DNA of 64,000 nucleotides, taken from NCBI RefSeq assembly GCF_000341285.1, contig NW_005178429.1, positions 62,001 to 126,000 of the forward strand, read 5' to 3'. Positions 42,097 through 53,276 of the stretch are shown here, piece by piece. Origin of the DNA: Galdieria sulphuraria. Its lineage: Eukaryota; Rhodophyta; Bangiophyceae; Galdieriales; Galdieriaceae. Both the position numbers and the translations under genes were made by a program. Within the stretch, counting starts at the first letter, position 1; each line of letters starts with the position of its first letter. The notes beneath the pieces are model-generated. The model made no database searches and was not told the origin of the DNA. It saw only the letters and a program-made list of their open reading frames with translations.

Positions 42097-45000
42097 ATGG
42101 AACAAGTTGCTCTATTTAGAGTCCCATTGCACTTGGAAGACCTCTTTAAAGAAGAATCGGAGGGATATCATGTAACAGAGGAAGACATTGAAAAATACGA
42201 AACGTCTGTGGATATTGACGAAGATGAACTATCCCGACTGTGGTTTCTACCTTTTCCAAGCTTATCACACGATGCATGGTGTCAAGTGTTCTTGGGAGTA
42301 TACAACTTTCGCACTCTAGAAGATGAGAAAAAGGAAACGCTTTATTGTATTGTAACGAAAGGAGTTGAAAACGCACTGGAATATTTGCGAGAAGTCCAAG
42401 ACCCAGACATTGCGAAAAACCTGTTGAAAGTAACGGTAGGGAATATCAACAGTTACATTGTGGGTTTTAACGGGATGGATAGACTTTTATATTGACTCAT
42501 TTTATTGTTGAAGTACAAAAGGCGCATCTCGATGAAATACGAGAACAGTCTCCTGAGGAACTATCAAAGACTCAAATATCAAATATTTCAAAGAAGACAA
42601 AACAATCAAAGTCGAAAGAGAATCATAAATGGAATTGGAATGCGGAGAAAATAGGTGTGACTTTAGATTGGGTACTTAGACTATTGGAGAAGTGTTTCTC
42701 TAAAGAGGAAACAGCATATGAAGTAGGTGACAAGGAATTCATATCCTTATTTGCACGTGTATGCTACGTATTGATCGAGGACAACCTTGTCTGCAGAAAT
42801 CGTGAGCTGAAAGAAGTCATCTTTGCTATTCTCAAAGTCGTTTTTGAAACTTTGCACTACCGACCTAGTGCAATCGCTGCTTTGCTTCATCTTGTACGCA
42901 AATATGAACATGCAGCTCCTCTCATAGCAGAGCTTATTTACTATCTCGACAATAACTATTTGAGGGGATCATTAGGAGCAGAAGTAATCCAAGAAATATC
43001 TCAGTATGACCCTGTGGAGTTGTCTAAAGCTCCTGCGAACTCCAAAAATATAGCAACTTTTCTATGTGAACTTACTGACCGATCTTCGGCAGGTATAAAG
43101 GAAAACCTGAGTTTGTTAGTTGACCAACTCGATTGCGAATCCTATTTTGTTCGCAATAGTGTTGTTCATGCGTTAGGTCGTTATCTTCTATTTACATCTT
43201 CGGAAAGCAAAGTGGAAGGAAATGATGAAGTGGAAATCACCGCAGAATTAAGAAGCTCTCTTTTCGATATTCTTCTGAAACGAGTTGATGACATTCACGC
43301 GTTTAGCAGGAGCAAAGTACTTCAAGTTTGGCAAACTCTTGTGGAGAATCGAGTTGTTCCTCAGTCTCTGTTTCCATTACTGATGCAACAAGTTGTTGCA
43401 AGACTTCGGGATAAGTCTTCCATCGTTCGAAAGAATAGCATTGCTTTGTTTGAGTCGCTGTTATCGAACAATCCCTTTGGACCTTCTCTTGTGTTAGCGA
43501 TCTATGAAAGCAAGCTCAAGTCTTATCAAGAAGATGATTCGCATTTACAAAAATTTTCTGAACCTTCTCAACTTAATGATTCTAATACTTCCACGGATAA
43601 AGAGAAAGCAATGGAATTCTATCAATATGCTGTTCATTTCATCGTCAAGATTTCCGAAGCTATTCAAATGTTAAGTTCACTTGTATGGTCGAGAAGTAGC
43701 TTAGATGTTCAAGAAGCCATATCATGCATTGTTACTGCAAGAAAATTTGAAGTGGATAATTCGAATGTTGCAGTTCGCTCTATGCTTGGTCTTGTTTTTT
43801 CACGAGATACAAACATTCGTTCTGCAGTTATTGAAGCATATATTCGATTGTTTGTTGGGGACAACGAAAAGGATTGTTTGCGACGTGGTATGGATGTAAT
43901 ACGAGGCGTGGTTCAGTTGGTTTCGGGTGCAACAATTGGTGAAGTTGCATGTGTTCAAAAATTGCTGGAAGAATTTGCAGCAAAGAAACTCATTGATAGC
44001 AGAACTATTCAAATGCTTTGGGATATTGTTTTCGAGAAAATACCTGGCGTTCAAAAGAAGCAGAAGAAACCTTCACTGTTGGTTCTAACCCTAATAGCCC
44101 CCAGTTTGCAAGTTTTGATTTCAGAACAGCTGGAAGAAATGCTACTTGAACAAATGAAAACATGGATTCGAGAGGAATGTGAGTTGTGTTGTTTTGCCTT
44201 TCGTATTTTACAACATTCGCCCACTATCTTGAAGAATAAGGTAGTTTTGCACGAGCTTGGTTCCGAGTTACTTGGTAGTTTGAATTTAAGAGAAAGAAAA
44301 ATGGAGCAGTTTGAGAGGTTTTTAACTTCCAGACTCTGTCTTCTTGAAGAATTTTCCCGCACGATTTACCGTTGCGATGAGAAGCCGTCTGCTATTGCCG
44401 CCTTTATACTGATGTCACTATATGAACAACTCTCTTCGGCTTTAGTTGAGAACTCGACGAATGAAGATAACACTGGTGATCATTTTGAAAATTTATTGGA
44501 GTCATATGCTCTGAATACATTGTGCATCTTAGCGTCATTGTTTCATTTCTCGGGTCATGTTGCCCTAAACGAATTATCTCTATGGGAAAGTTTTATACGA
44601 AGATACAGAGAGTCAATGACAAATAAACAAGTTGAAGATGGAACAAAAGACATCGATGCTGAAGAAATCGTACCCGAAGAGCAGGAAGACACCAGTACAA
44701 ATGAAAGATATTTAGATGCTCTATTAATTCATGCAAAGCAGGAAATAATTTCGAAACAAGGAGTTGTGGGAAAGCTTGCCTCTCTTGCAGTAGGAGTGAT
44801 TCTACAAAAACATTTCTATCCGATGATAAAAGCCTGTGCAATATCATATATAACCAAATTGATGTGCGTTGATGAAAGTTTTTGTGAACAACACCTTAAA
44901 GTTGTATTTACGGTTCTTGCTTCAGAGGAGCCTGCTTCCATCCGTGCAGATATCATTATTGCGTTGTGTGATCTTGCAGTCCGCTATCCCAATCTCATCG

Positions 45001-45893
45001 AACCATGGTCTTCACAAATCTTCCGCTGCTTACAAGACAGCTCAATCGAGGTTCGAAGGAACACTATGATGTGCATCACATTTTTAGTCCTCAACGATAT
45101 GATGAAGGTCCGTGGTCAGGTGTCAGAAATTGTGCTTTGTTTGGTAGATAGCGATTCGCAAGTTTCCAATATGTGTCACTCGTTCTTCTTTGAAGTTTCC
45201 AACAAGAGCAAAGGCTTTATATATAATATCCTTCCAGAAATAATATCCAGTCTTTCTAGTATGAAAGACCTTCCCGAAGAACATTTCAAAACCATCATGA
45301 GTTTTCTCTTTAGTTTTATTGATAAGGAACGTCATACGGAAGGTTTGGTGGAGAGAATTTGTCAACGTTTTCGTTTATCTGATGATGTATCATGTTGGAG
45401 AAGCCTGGCTTATTGTTTGAGTTTGCTTTCCTATTCAGAACGTACCATTGGCAAGCTTTCAAGTATGTTAAAATATTACGGGGATAAACTACACGATGCT
45501 GTGGTATTCCAGACATTTTGCAATATTGTTTCCAAGGCAAGAAAATTTTCAAAGACCGAGTTTCGTGCCTTTCTTGATGACTTTGAGGAGAAGTTGGTCG
45601 AGTGTCAACGAAAGCATGAAGACCCTGATGAGAATGAACAAGTTACTCAGACAAACGAGTCAGTTGATAATAACAAAAATCTGAAAGACGAAAAACGAAA
45701 ACTTGTAAAGAAACAGATTCGAATTGTTGAAGAAACGAGTGAAGAAGAGCAAGATGAGGAGGAAGATGAGGAGCCACAAGAAGTCATAAAAGAGTGTCCT
45801 GTTCCGATAACTGAAGACTATACTTCTTCTGAGCACTTGAGTCAACAAATCAAACGATTATCTCTTCGACAGGTGTTGCGACAACGAAAATAA
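42097..45893 (+). CDS. CAPD2: Condensin complex subunit 1 (CAP-D2)
   Basis: Two exons: 42097-42435 and 42483-45893, with a 47-nt intron, give about 1249 aa. The splice joins LLKVTTFILTHFIVEVQKAH. The body is HEAT-repeat alpha-solenoid. It includes the Cnd1 region: ADIIIALCDLAVRYPNLIEP, then SIEVRRNTMMCITFLVLNDM and VSNMCHSFFFEVSNKSKGF. The C-terminal ~110 residues are acidic and Lys-rich (NNKNLKDEKRKLVKK, EEEQDEEEDEEPQEV). CAP-D2 is the HEAT subunit of condensin I and compacts mitotic chromosomes. Its stop is 6 bp from the convergent APC13 stop. Confidence 0.94.
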
Positions 45894-45899
45894 AGTGTT

Positions 45900-46232
45900 T
45901 TATGGTTCATGAAGCTGTTGTTGAATATGTGCCGTTCCATTATCACTCCAAATAGGTTCCTCTTGTGAAGAGTTACTCACTTGAAAAGGATCTAAGATGC
46001 CAAAGTTGACGGAAAATTGTATGACAAGAGGTAGTTCCTTACCTTCTTCTGTAGATTCGATGTGGGCCAGTACGGTGGGTAGTGACAACTCTATACACCA
46101 TTTCAACCCAAACCAACTCAAACAAACTTACATACCTTCAAAGGGAAGCGTTTCTTTCCACCAACTGTCGTCAACTATATCAATCCAACTACCTTCTTGG
46201 TGTACTGGAGCGGAAAAGTTCGAGTCCGACAT
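45900..46232 (-). CDS. APC13: Anaphase-promoting complex subunit 13
   Basis: Three exons: 46232-46136, 46090-46043 and 45991-45900, with introns of 45 and 51 nt, encode about 78 aa. The N-terminus GSWIDIVDDSWWKETLPFE corresponds to the APC13 signature (ILDLIDDAWREDKLPYE). ELSLPTV follows, then the conserved WSDNGTAHIQQQL near the C-terminus. APC13 stabilises the TPR arm (APC3/6/8) of the APC/C ubiquitin ligase. The 51-nt second intron has no stop in frame, so an unspliced form would encode a 17-residue longer protein. Confidence 0.88.
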
Positions 46233-46352
46233 GGTTCAAAAATATTCAACTTGGGTCATTGTAACCATTATTTAAGAGAAAACCTTGAGTTTTATTCCAC
46301 ACAACTCATCTTGTTCTATCCTCTACGAATGGAAACCAAAACATTCTAAAAG

Positions 46353-46664
46353 CTAGTGCAAGTGTCTTCGTAAACGATCCAACTCCTCAAGTATCTTATC
46401 CTTTCTATCTTTGGAAGGCAGTTTCTTTCCAACCCCTGGATTAGAAACAGTTCAACTCAAACTAATCACACTTACCATCGATGCTTCACAGCTTGTCAAG
46501 CTTGCCAAAGCAGCTGCACAATTTTCTTCTTTGAAACCATTTTCCCTCAAACACGCTAAAAATCGGACGACTTCAGTTTGACACGGTGCCTTCCTTCTCT
46601 CGTTGTACTGTGCAACTAGTTTCCTTTTAGGTAACTGGCGCATCCACTCTCTTGTCTTCAACAT
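46353..46664 (-). CDS. Twin-CX9C protein, mS37/CHCHD1-like
   Basis: Two exons, about 91 aa: 46664-46472 (or ending at 46476) and 46435-46353. A basic N-terminus (MLKTREWMRQLPKRKLVA) precedes a CHCH domain with two exact CX9C pairs (CQTEVVRFLAC and CAAALASLTSC). This matches the mitochondrial small-ribosomal-subunit protein mS37. With the donor after GTAA, exon 2 reads VGKKLPSKDRKDKILEELDR; with the stronger donor GTAAGT it reads a different frame. The first is more protein-like. The ATG at 46664 is preferred, since the longer in-frame extension starts with GTG. Confidence 0.72.
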
Positions 46665-46970
46665 GATCTCCAAGTTTTTCAACACTTTGCCAACATAAAC
46701 TCTTTGTATTCTCCACTCGAAAGACACAAAATACGGTCCTCCTTTCACTCCTTTTTATCCTTCTCAATCAATCCTTTCATCCATTCTTAAGAGATATGAT
46801 TCTGTTGCCTTTTATACAGTGACTGAAATGCATTGTTTCAACGGAGAACATTTATATATAAAAAGACGGTTTATACAAACATAATATAGTAGCTATTTGT
46901 AATTCAGTTGATTCTTTTTCATTCATTAGATTCAGGTCTCATGGATACTCTTACAACTCTTCTATGACGA
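46665..46970. other. Divergent promoter region
   Basis: 306-bp space between the twin-CX9C protein and the multi-Myb gene. No distinct element seen. Confidence 0.35.
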
Positions 46971-48592
46971 ATGATTGAGTGGAGGGTTAAGATGGGTGGA
47001 GAAAAAGCGACTTGGATGTTGTTATCTGCCAATTGTCTGACACTCGTTGCCTTCCAACCTCTAACTTATCTTCCCAGAAAAACATGTTTTCGTTGCTTCA
47101 CCTGTTATCCTGTATATAGAACTGCGCGGGTGCTTAACTCACACTTCCTTTTCTTTACACTTTTACGTTGTCAATCAGAGCTATCCGACGAAATACCTGC
47201 AGAAAAGCCTTCTCTCATTTATCAGAAAAGAAGAATACCTAAGAAACCTGTAGAACCTCGTGTCTATCTTCCTTTTAGTGAAGCAGAAGATGCCTTTCTA
47301 TTGCTCTGTTATGAACGATATAAGTATTCCTTTAAAGAAATTGCCGTGCGTCTAAAGAGAGATGATGCAAGCATAAGTACGAGGTAAAAGTTACTTCAAA
47401 GTATAGATAACATTTAACTTCTTTTCAATGATAGATATGGATATCTATCAGAAGCCAGAAAGAACAAACCTTTTACCCCTGAAGAGGATGAAAGGCTAAG
47501 AAATAGAGTGCAGTCGTTCACAGGTGCCGTTCCTTGGAAAGAACTGTCCAAGGAGTTTGATAATCGACCCTATGAAGTGCTCTATAGAAGGTATACAATA
47601 GAACCTTTTTTTGATATCTTCTGCATCGCAATTGGATAGGTATTTTGATATCTTGGAAGGTCTGAAGGATTACAGTCCTTGGACTCCTGAAGAAGACCAA
47701 AAGCTATTGCAACTAGTAGGAAAGTGGGGTCATCAATGGACTTTTATCTCTCGTTCCCTTCCAGGAAGAACACCTTATCAATGTTTTTATCAGTAAGTGT
47801 GTAGAATATGGGAGAATAGAGAGAAGCAGTAACTTGATATGTTTTTCTAGTTATCATTGGGCAATAAAACCAGGGTTAAAGAAAGGAGAATACAGTCCCT
47901 ATGAAGATGAAATATTGTTGAAGTATTATGAAAAGTTGGGTCCCAAGTGGAGCAAGATTCGCAAGTTTCTTCCATGGCGTGCCGGAAGTAGTTTACAAAA
48001 ACGGTATTCACTTTTTGTCCTTTTTTCATCGTAGAAAATGAAAAATGCTTCTAGTTGGCGCCATTTATTTAACTTAAATAGGACTCGAAACTTTGGTTTG
48101 TACACAGAACAAGATGATCAGTTGCTCCTTAAGCTTTTTTCGAAATATGGAAGAAAATGGACCAAAATTTCTGCAGAGTTCAAAACGCGAAGTGAAAAAC
48201 AGTTGAAAGGAAGGCAAGTTCTTTATTGCTTGTTTTCACAATACATCTAACGCAAGAATCAGATTTGATAAACTGAAGCAAGTGATAAAGATACCTGAAT
48301 TGGAGTGGACACCTGAAAAAGATGAAAAATTGTTATACTATCATAGAATTTATCATAAAAACTGGTATTATATATCACAAAGGATGATTTATTTTGGTCC
48401 GAAAGAATGTGAGGCAAGGTATGTAGAAATTTATTTTTGTGACCTGATAATACCACATTCCACAGAGTGCAAGAACTTTTGTCCAAGGATAACGGAAAGC
48501 TTCAAGATGCTCATGGTGAAGATTTAGGCAGCTCACTATCCACTTCTTCAGAAATGGAACCTCGAAAAGTAGATGGCAATGTCGACAACTGA
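46971..48592 (+). CDS. Multi-Myb/SANT repeat protein, one repeat per exon
   Basis: Seven exons: 46971-47383, 47435-47590, 47640-47792, 47851-48003, 48055-48213, 48263-48418 and 48466-48592, giving about 438 aa. Exon 1 encodes a hydrophobic, Cys/Arg-rich N-terminus resembling a targeting peptide and a first Myb-like unit (LPFSEAEDAFLLLCYERY). Exons 2-6 each encode one Myb/SANT repeat with spaced aromatics (FTPEEDERL, WTPEEDQKLLQLVGKWGHQW, YSPYEDEILLKYYEKLGPKW, YTEQDDQLLLKLFSKYGRKW, WTPEKDEKLLYYHRIYHKNW). All introns are phase 2. The intron at 48214 begins GC. SNAPC4-like or other poly-Myb factors are the closest concept. XPD follows 36 bp downstream. Confidence 0.85.
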
Positions 48593-48628
48593 ATAAAGTC
48601 CATTTGTTTAAGATTAGGGGTTTTGGGG

Positions 48629-51102
48629 ATGAAGATTCCTATCGATGATCTTATCGTATATTTTCCATATCCATTCATATATCCCGAACAATATTTGTAT
48701 ATGAAAGAACTCAAGAAAACGCTGGATGCAGGTGGACACTGTATACTGGAAATGCCAACAGGCACTGGAAAGACAGTCACTTTGCTTTCTTTTTTTGTTG
48801 CTTATCGTGCAGCACGTGCTTCAATTGGAAAGCTGATATACTGTACTCGTACTGTAGGAGAAATAGATAAAGTTTTAGAAGAACTTGAACGAGTATTAGC
48901 ATACAGAAGAGACTGCAATGTGGATGTTGCGTCGGAAAATCAACTTGTTGCAGTGGGCCTGACTACTAGAAGAAACCTTTGTTTACTTCCAGCAGTAAAA
49001 GATTCTGAAACCAGAGAAGAAGCAGATTCCAAGTGTAGATCACTGACCGCTTCGTGGGTTAGAGAAGGTATCACTTCAAGAAGCTCTGATTCTTTGTGTC
49101 CTTATTATGAAAATTTGCAGCAAAAAGGAGAACTGTTTCAAATTCCTCCTGGTGTATACTCTATGTCATCTCTAAACGCTTTTGGTGAAGAACAAGGAAT
49201 ATGCCCTTATTTTACTGCCAGGAGGTCCTTACAGTATGCTTCCATTATTGTTTACAACTATCATTATCTATTGGTGAGTAGGTAAATGACTCGAATGATG
49301 AAAATTGTTGGATACCACTACATCTATATTAGATATGTCAATGTCTTACACTTTTTTATAGGATCCCAAAATTTCGCGAATGATTTCCACCGAACTGGAA
49401 AGAGACTGTGTCGTTGTGTTTGATGAAGCTCATAATATCGACGATGTCTGTATTGAAACAATGAGTGTTCATTTGAAGAAGGATACCATTCAACGTTGTT
49501 ACCAGAATTTGAATCATCTTTCTGGACTAGTGCAAGATGCCAAACAACGGAATGCTCAACAACTTTTAGAAGAATATCAAAGAGTACTTCGGGGAACACC
49601 ATTTTTGGCAACTTCTGAAACCGACGCCTTGTTAGCTGCACCTGTTCTTCCCGACTCGGCTTTGCAAGAAACGATTCCCGGAAATATTCGCAAGGCAGAG
49701 CATTTTCTTCGTTTCCTTAGAAGAATATTGGAATATGTTCAAAATGTGATGCAGCGCAATGTGGCCACTCAGGAAAAAACTGGGGCTTTTTTGCAGTCTA
49801 TGGCAAGTTTATTGCAGTCAGACTTTAAAGCTTTGAAGTTCTCATCGGATCGTCTCCAATCACTTATTCAAACGTTACAAATAACACATTTATTGGAATT
49901 TCAACCTATTCAAACATTGGCAGATTTCGTTACTATTCTAGGCTCCTATCCAACAGGTAATGCATTTGTGGTTATTTTTGAGCCTTATGATGAAAGATAT
50001 CCTTCTATTCCTGATCCTTTATTACAACTGGCTTGTTTGGATGCCTCCTTAGCTATGCAGCCCGTCTTTTCCCGTTTTCGGTCCGTCATTCTAACTTCTG
50101 GAACTATTTCACCCATTGAGCTGTATTCTAGAATACTTATGTTTACTCCAGTGACAGCAAAAAGCCTTACGATGAGCTTTCAACGAAGAAATGTTTGTCC
50201 CATGATCGTTACTAGAGGTGCCGATCAGTTACCTGTCAGTTCCAAGTATGATTATCGTCATGATCCATCTGTAGTGAGAAATTATGGAACACTAGTAATG
50301 GAAATGGCAAGAATAGTGCCCGATGGGATTGTTTGTTTCTTCACGAGTTATATTTATATGGAAACCATGATACAACTATGGCATGAAATGGGAATCATTA
50401 AAAAGATTTCTGAATATAAGTTGATATTTATTGAAACTCCAGACAACTTGGAGTGTACGTTGGCATTGAAAAATTATCGGAAAGCATGTGATTGTGGTAG
50501 AGGTGCCTTATTCATGTGCGTTGCCAGAGGAAAGGTAGCAGAAGGAATTGACTTTGATAGACATTATGGACGCTGCGTGATCGTATTGGGAGTTCCTTTT
50601 CAGTATACAGAGTCTCGTGTGCTTCGTGCTCGATTGGAGTTTCTCCGAACCAACCTTCAAATAAGCGAAGGAGACTTTTTAAGTTTCGATGCAGTGAGAC
50701 AAGCGGCGCAATGTATAGGAAGAGTCATCCGTTCCAAAACAGACTATGGAATCATGGTGTTTGCTGATAAGAGGTAAGTTTTTTATTGAAATGAAATTGT
50801 ACCTCGTTAACTATTCGATTGGATTAATCAGATTCAACCGACCCGATAAGAAGAACAAATTGCCCAAATGGGTACTCCAGTTTCTTGACGATGCGCATTG
50901 TGACTTATCAGTAGATATGGCAATCAGCATAGCAAGTGCTTTCTTGAAACAAATCGCTCAACCCTTCCATGCAGATGCTGGAACAGGAATAGCCCTCATC
51001 AGTGAAGAGCAACTGCTTGAGTTGATGGAAACCAATGATAAAAAATGGGATTCCATGGAGCACTCCAATTATTTTCTTAGTTCCAAGGTATCACAAGTAT
51101 GA
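48629..51102 (+). CDS. XPD: TFIIH helicase XPD (ERCC2/RAD3)
   Basis: Three exons: 48629-49273, 49362-50773 and 50832-51102, with introns of 88 and 58 nt, give about 775 aa. Walker A is EMPTGTGKTVTL. The four cysteines of the 4Fe-4S domain are seen in RRNLCLLPAV, SKCRSL, SLCPYYENL and GICPYFTAR. The DEAH box is VVFDEAHNIDD. Motifs V and VI are ARGKVAEGIDFDRHYGRCVI and AAQCIGRVIRSKTDYG, and the C-terminal part has RFNRPDKKNKLPKWV. XPD opens DNA in nucleotide excision repair and anchors the CAK to TFIIH. The 88-nt intron is the longest clearly resolved in the window. Confidence 0.96.
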
Positions 51103-51186
51103 GGAAAATGATCATTTGCAACGACTATCGTTTTTTTCTCCAAATAGAAAAAACAATTCTGTTTCTTCCCTTTTGATGTATTCTTT

Positions 51187-51333
51187 CTACTTGGTCGGTG
51201 GAATAATATGTTCCAATTCCTTTGCATTGCGCATTGGGTGGTAGTGCATAGAAATATAACCCATCGAAAAAAGAGCAACGCAGCTTACAATAGAAAACAA
51301 ATAAACTGGGCGTCCACCCTGTCGAAACAATTT
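51187..51333 (-). CDS. Possible terminal exon of a small membrane protein
   Basis: An acceptor (gtgcatag) at 51334 opens a 48-codon frame ending in TAG at 51187. It contains one strong hydrophobic segment (PVYLFSIVSCVALFSMGYIS) flanked by a basic N-side and the tail MRNAKELEHIIPPTK. Codon use and the single-helix pattern look real, but no first exon is identifiable and the LpxD stop lies 18 bp upstream. It could also be an alternative 3' exon of that gene. Confidence 0.25.
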   Translation of the reverse strand, partial: KLFRQGGRPVYLFSIVSCVALFSMGYISMHYHPMRNAKELEHIIPPTK

Positions 51334-51351
51334 CTATGCACATTTCAGATA

Positions 51352-52352
51352 TCAGTAAAGACTGTCATCCGAAGGTTCCCCTGAAAACTCCACCTTTGGG
51401 TTGCTAGGAGCTGGCTGACTAGCAGTAACATATGATTTTGCGAGTTGTCGAATAGCCAAAAGCTCTTTTTTCCAAGAACGAATATCTTGAGCTGGAAAGC
51501 CTGCCCATACACTTTCACTGGGTGCATTCTTGGTAAGTATAGAACATGCAGCAATGTCAACATGATCCCCAACCTTGAAAACATGAAAATGAGTGTCACA
51601 TACTGGTGATAAACACAAATAACTAACCGTCACATGATCAACAACTCCACTGCGTCCAGCTAGACGAACATAACTACCCAAGGTGACACTGCCAGCTAGA
51701 CCTGCTTGTCCACAGATAAAAGCAGGGCCGTGGATGTGAACATTGTGACCAATTTGCACCAAGTTATCTATCTTTGTGTGATCACCGATAAAAGTGTTTC
51801 GCCAACTTCCACGATCAACGCAGCTATTGGCTCCGATTTCAACATCGTTACCAATAACAACCTGGAGGGTTTGTGGTTTCTTAACAACTCTGTGACTCTC
51901 GTCAAAATAAAAACCGAATCCGTCCTTAAACACAGTTTTGGCTCTAAGTAATTCGATGGTTACAAAAAACCTACTTGTCCGACACGAACACCACTATGAA
52001 TCACACAACGATCACCAACTCGACAGTTTTCAAGCGTAACGTTGCAACCAATATTACAATCAGCACCAATAGAGACAAAAGGCCCAATAACAGTGTTGGA
52101 ACCGATTCGAGTACCTTTACCAATCTTGAAAAAAATTAAAAGGCTTTCTCAAAACAGTTTTGCACGTACAACGGCCGACTGATGCACAACACAGTGTGGA
52201 TCAAGTAACGCTTCGTCGCTGACGTTTGCTTCTGAATGTATCAGAGCAAAATTTCTTTTCTACTTGATAAGCAAAAAAAGAAAAAAAAAGGCTAACGGAG
52301 GAAACGAACCTACTGATTCTATACTCTCCCATGGCCAGGTTAGCAAAAGATC
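51352..52352 (-). CDS. lpxD: UDP-3-O-acylglucosamine N-acyltransferase (LpxD), 5' end unresolved
   Basis: Five exons can be joined: 52352(?)-52314, 52259-52170, 52124-51975, 51924-51628 and 51573-51352, giving about 265 aa. Hexapeptide repeats form a left-handed beta-helix: IGKGTRIGSNTVIGPFVSIG, then CRVGDRCVIHSGVRVGQ, then DGFGFYFDE. The catalytic His lies in NLVQIGHNVHIHG, and a C-terminal segment (SVWAGFPAQDIRSWKKEL) follows. The first listed exon reads LLLTWPWESIES without an ATG. An upstream exon with the start and perhaps the uridine-binding domain is missing, or lies in the T-rich DNA beyond 52353. LpxD adds the second acyl chain in lipid A synthesis; plants keep the pathway in mitochondria. 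Confidence 0.88.
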
Positions 52353-52781
52353 CTCAAAAAGTTAATTTGACGAAAAGGTAACAATCGCAGTGTGAAGACG
52401 TCGACCAAATACATTTGACTTTAAATAGAATTCTCATAAATTATTATTTTTTGTTTCTTTTTGATAATAATGGCAAAAATTTTTAAATAGTATTAACAAT
52501 ACCTTTTGAAACTTTCGTTGATTTCATTGAAACATGAGAGCGAAGCCTTGAGTTTTTTTTCTTAATTTTTTGATGTGTGAACAAGAATTATTTTTTTTGA
52601 CTTGATTAATTTGTTTAATAGCTTTATCTTAGCAGGGACAAAATATTTTTAAATTTTTTAAATTGCATTTGATATTTTAAGCGATATTTTAAAGGTTTTT
52701 GTGCTGCAACCAATTTACATTTTTTAATTTTTTTGCAGTCAAGCTTGAGTTAAAGCGCGTTGCGGGATTGCCTTTTTCTCT
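52353..52781. other. T-rich intergenic region between LpxD and cytochrome b5
   Basis: About 430 bp with long runs of T and A, the most AT-skewed part of the window. It must contain the LpxD 5' exon(s) and the cytochrome b5 promoter. I could not place either with confidence. Confidence 0.4.
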
Positions 52782-53276
52782 ATGTTTAGTGCTGTTCTTG
52801 CTTTACTTTTATTACTTGTAGTTATTTTTTTTCTTTTCTCGTCGGTTCGAAGGGTAGATAAGCACAGTACAAGTGTAACAGATCACAGAATCTCGAAACC
52901 TTCTCGCAAACCCTCTTATCGTGTAAGTTTTACTGAGTACGTTTAGTTCGTTGTGATTGCGTTTAGGCTGGACAGAAGTTTACCTTAGTTGAAGTCTCTT
53001 CACATAATCGTCGAGACGATCTATGGCTTGTGATAGATGGAAAAGTTTATGACTTTACGTCCTTTGTTGAGGATCATCCTGGTGGCGACGCCATTTTAAG
53101 ATATGCTGGCGGTGATGCTACTTTTGGTTTCAAAGGTCCACAACATCCTGATCGAGTTTGGGATATGGTAATATTTTTATTTGTAGTGAATTTTTTGTTA
53201 TCGTCTCTAAATATTTTAATGCTTTTTATAGATACCTGATTATTTTATTGGTGAACTAGAGAATCCTAGAGAGTAG
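52782..53276 (+). CDS. Cytochrome b5, N-terminally anchored
   Basis: Three exons: 52782-52922, 52967-53167 and 53232-53276, with introns of 44 and 64 nt, give about 128 aa. A transmembrane segment lies at the N-terminus (VLALLLLLVVIFFLFSS), unlike classical microsomal b5, which has a C-terminal anchor. The heme domain has LWLVIDGKVYDFTSFVEDHP followed by GGDAILRYAGGDAT, with the second axial His in GFKGPQHPD and the end IPDYFIGEL. It probably carries electrons to ER desaturases or hydroxylases. Confidence 0.9.

Noticed and set aside
52314-52332. ATGGGAGAG as the LpxD start
   Set aside because: Its frame does not join the next exon in phase. The frame that does join has no ATG in this exon.
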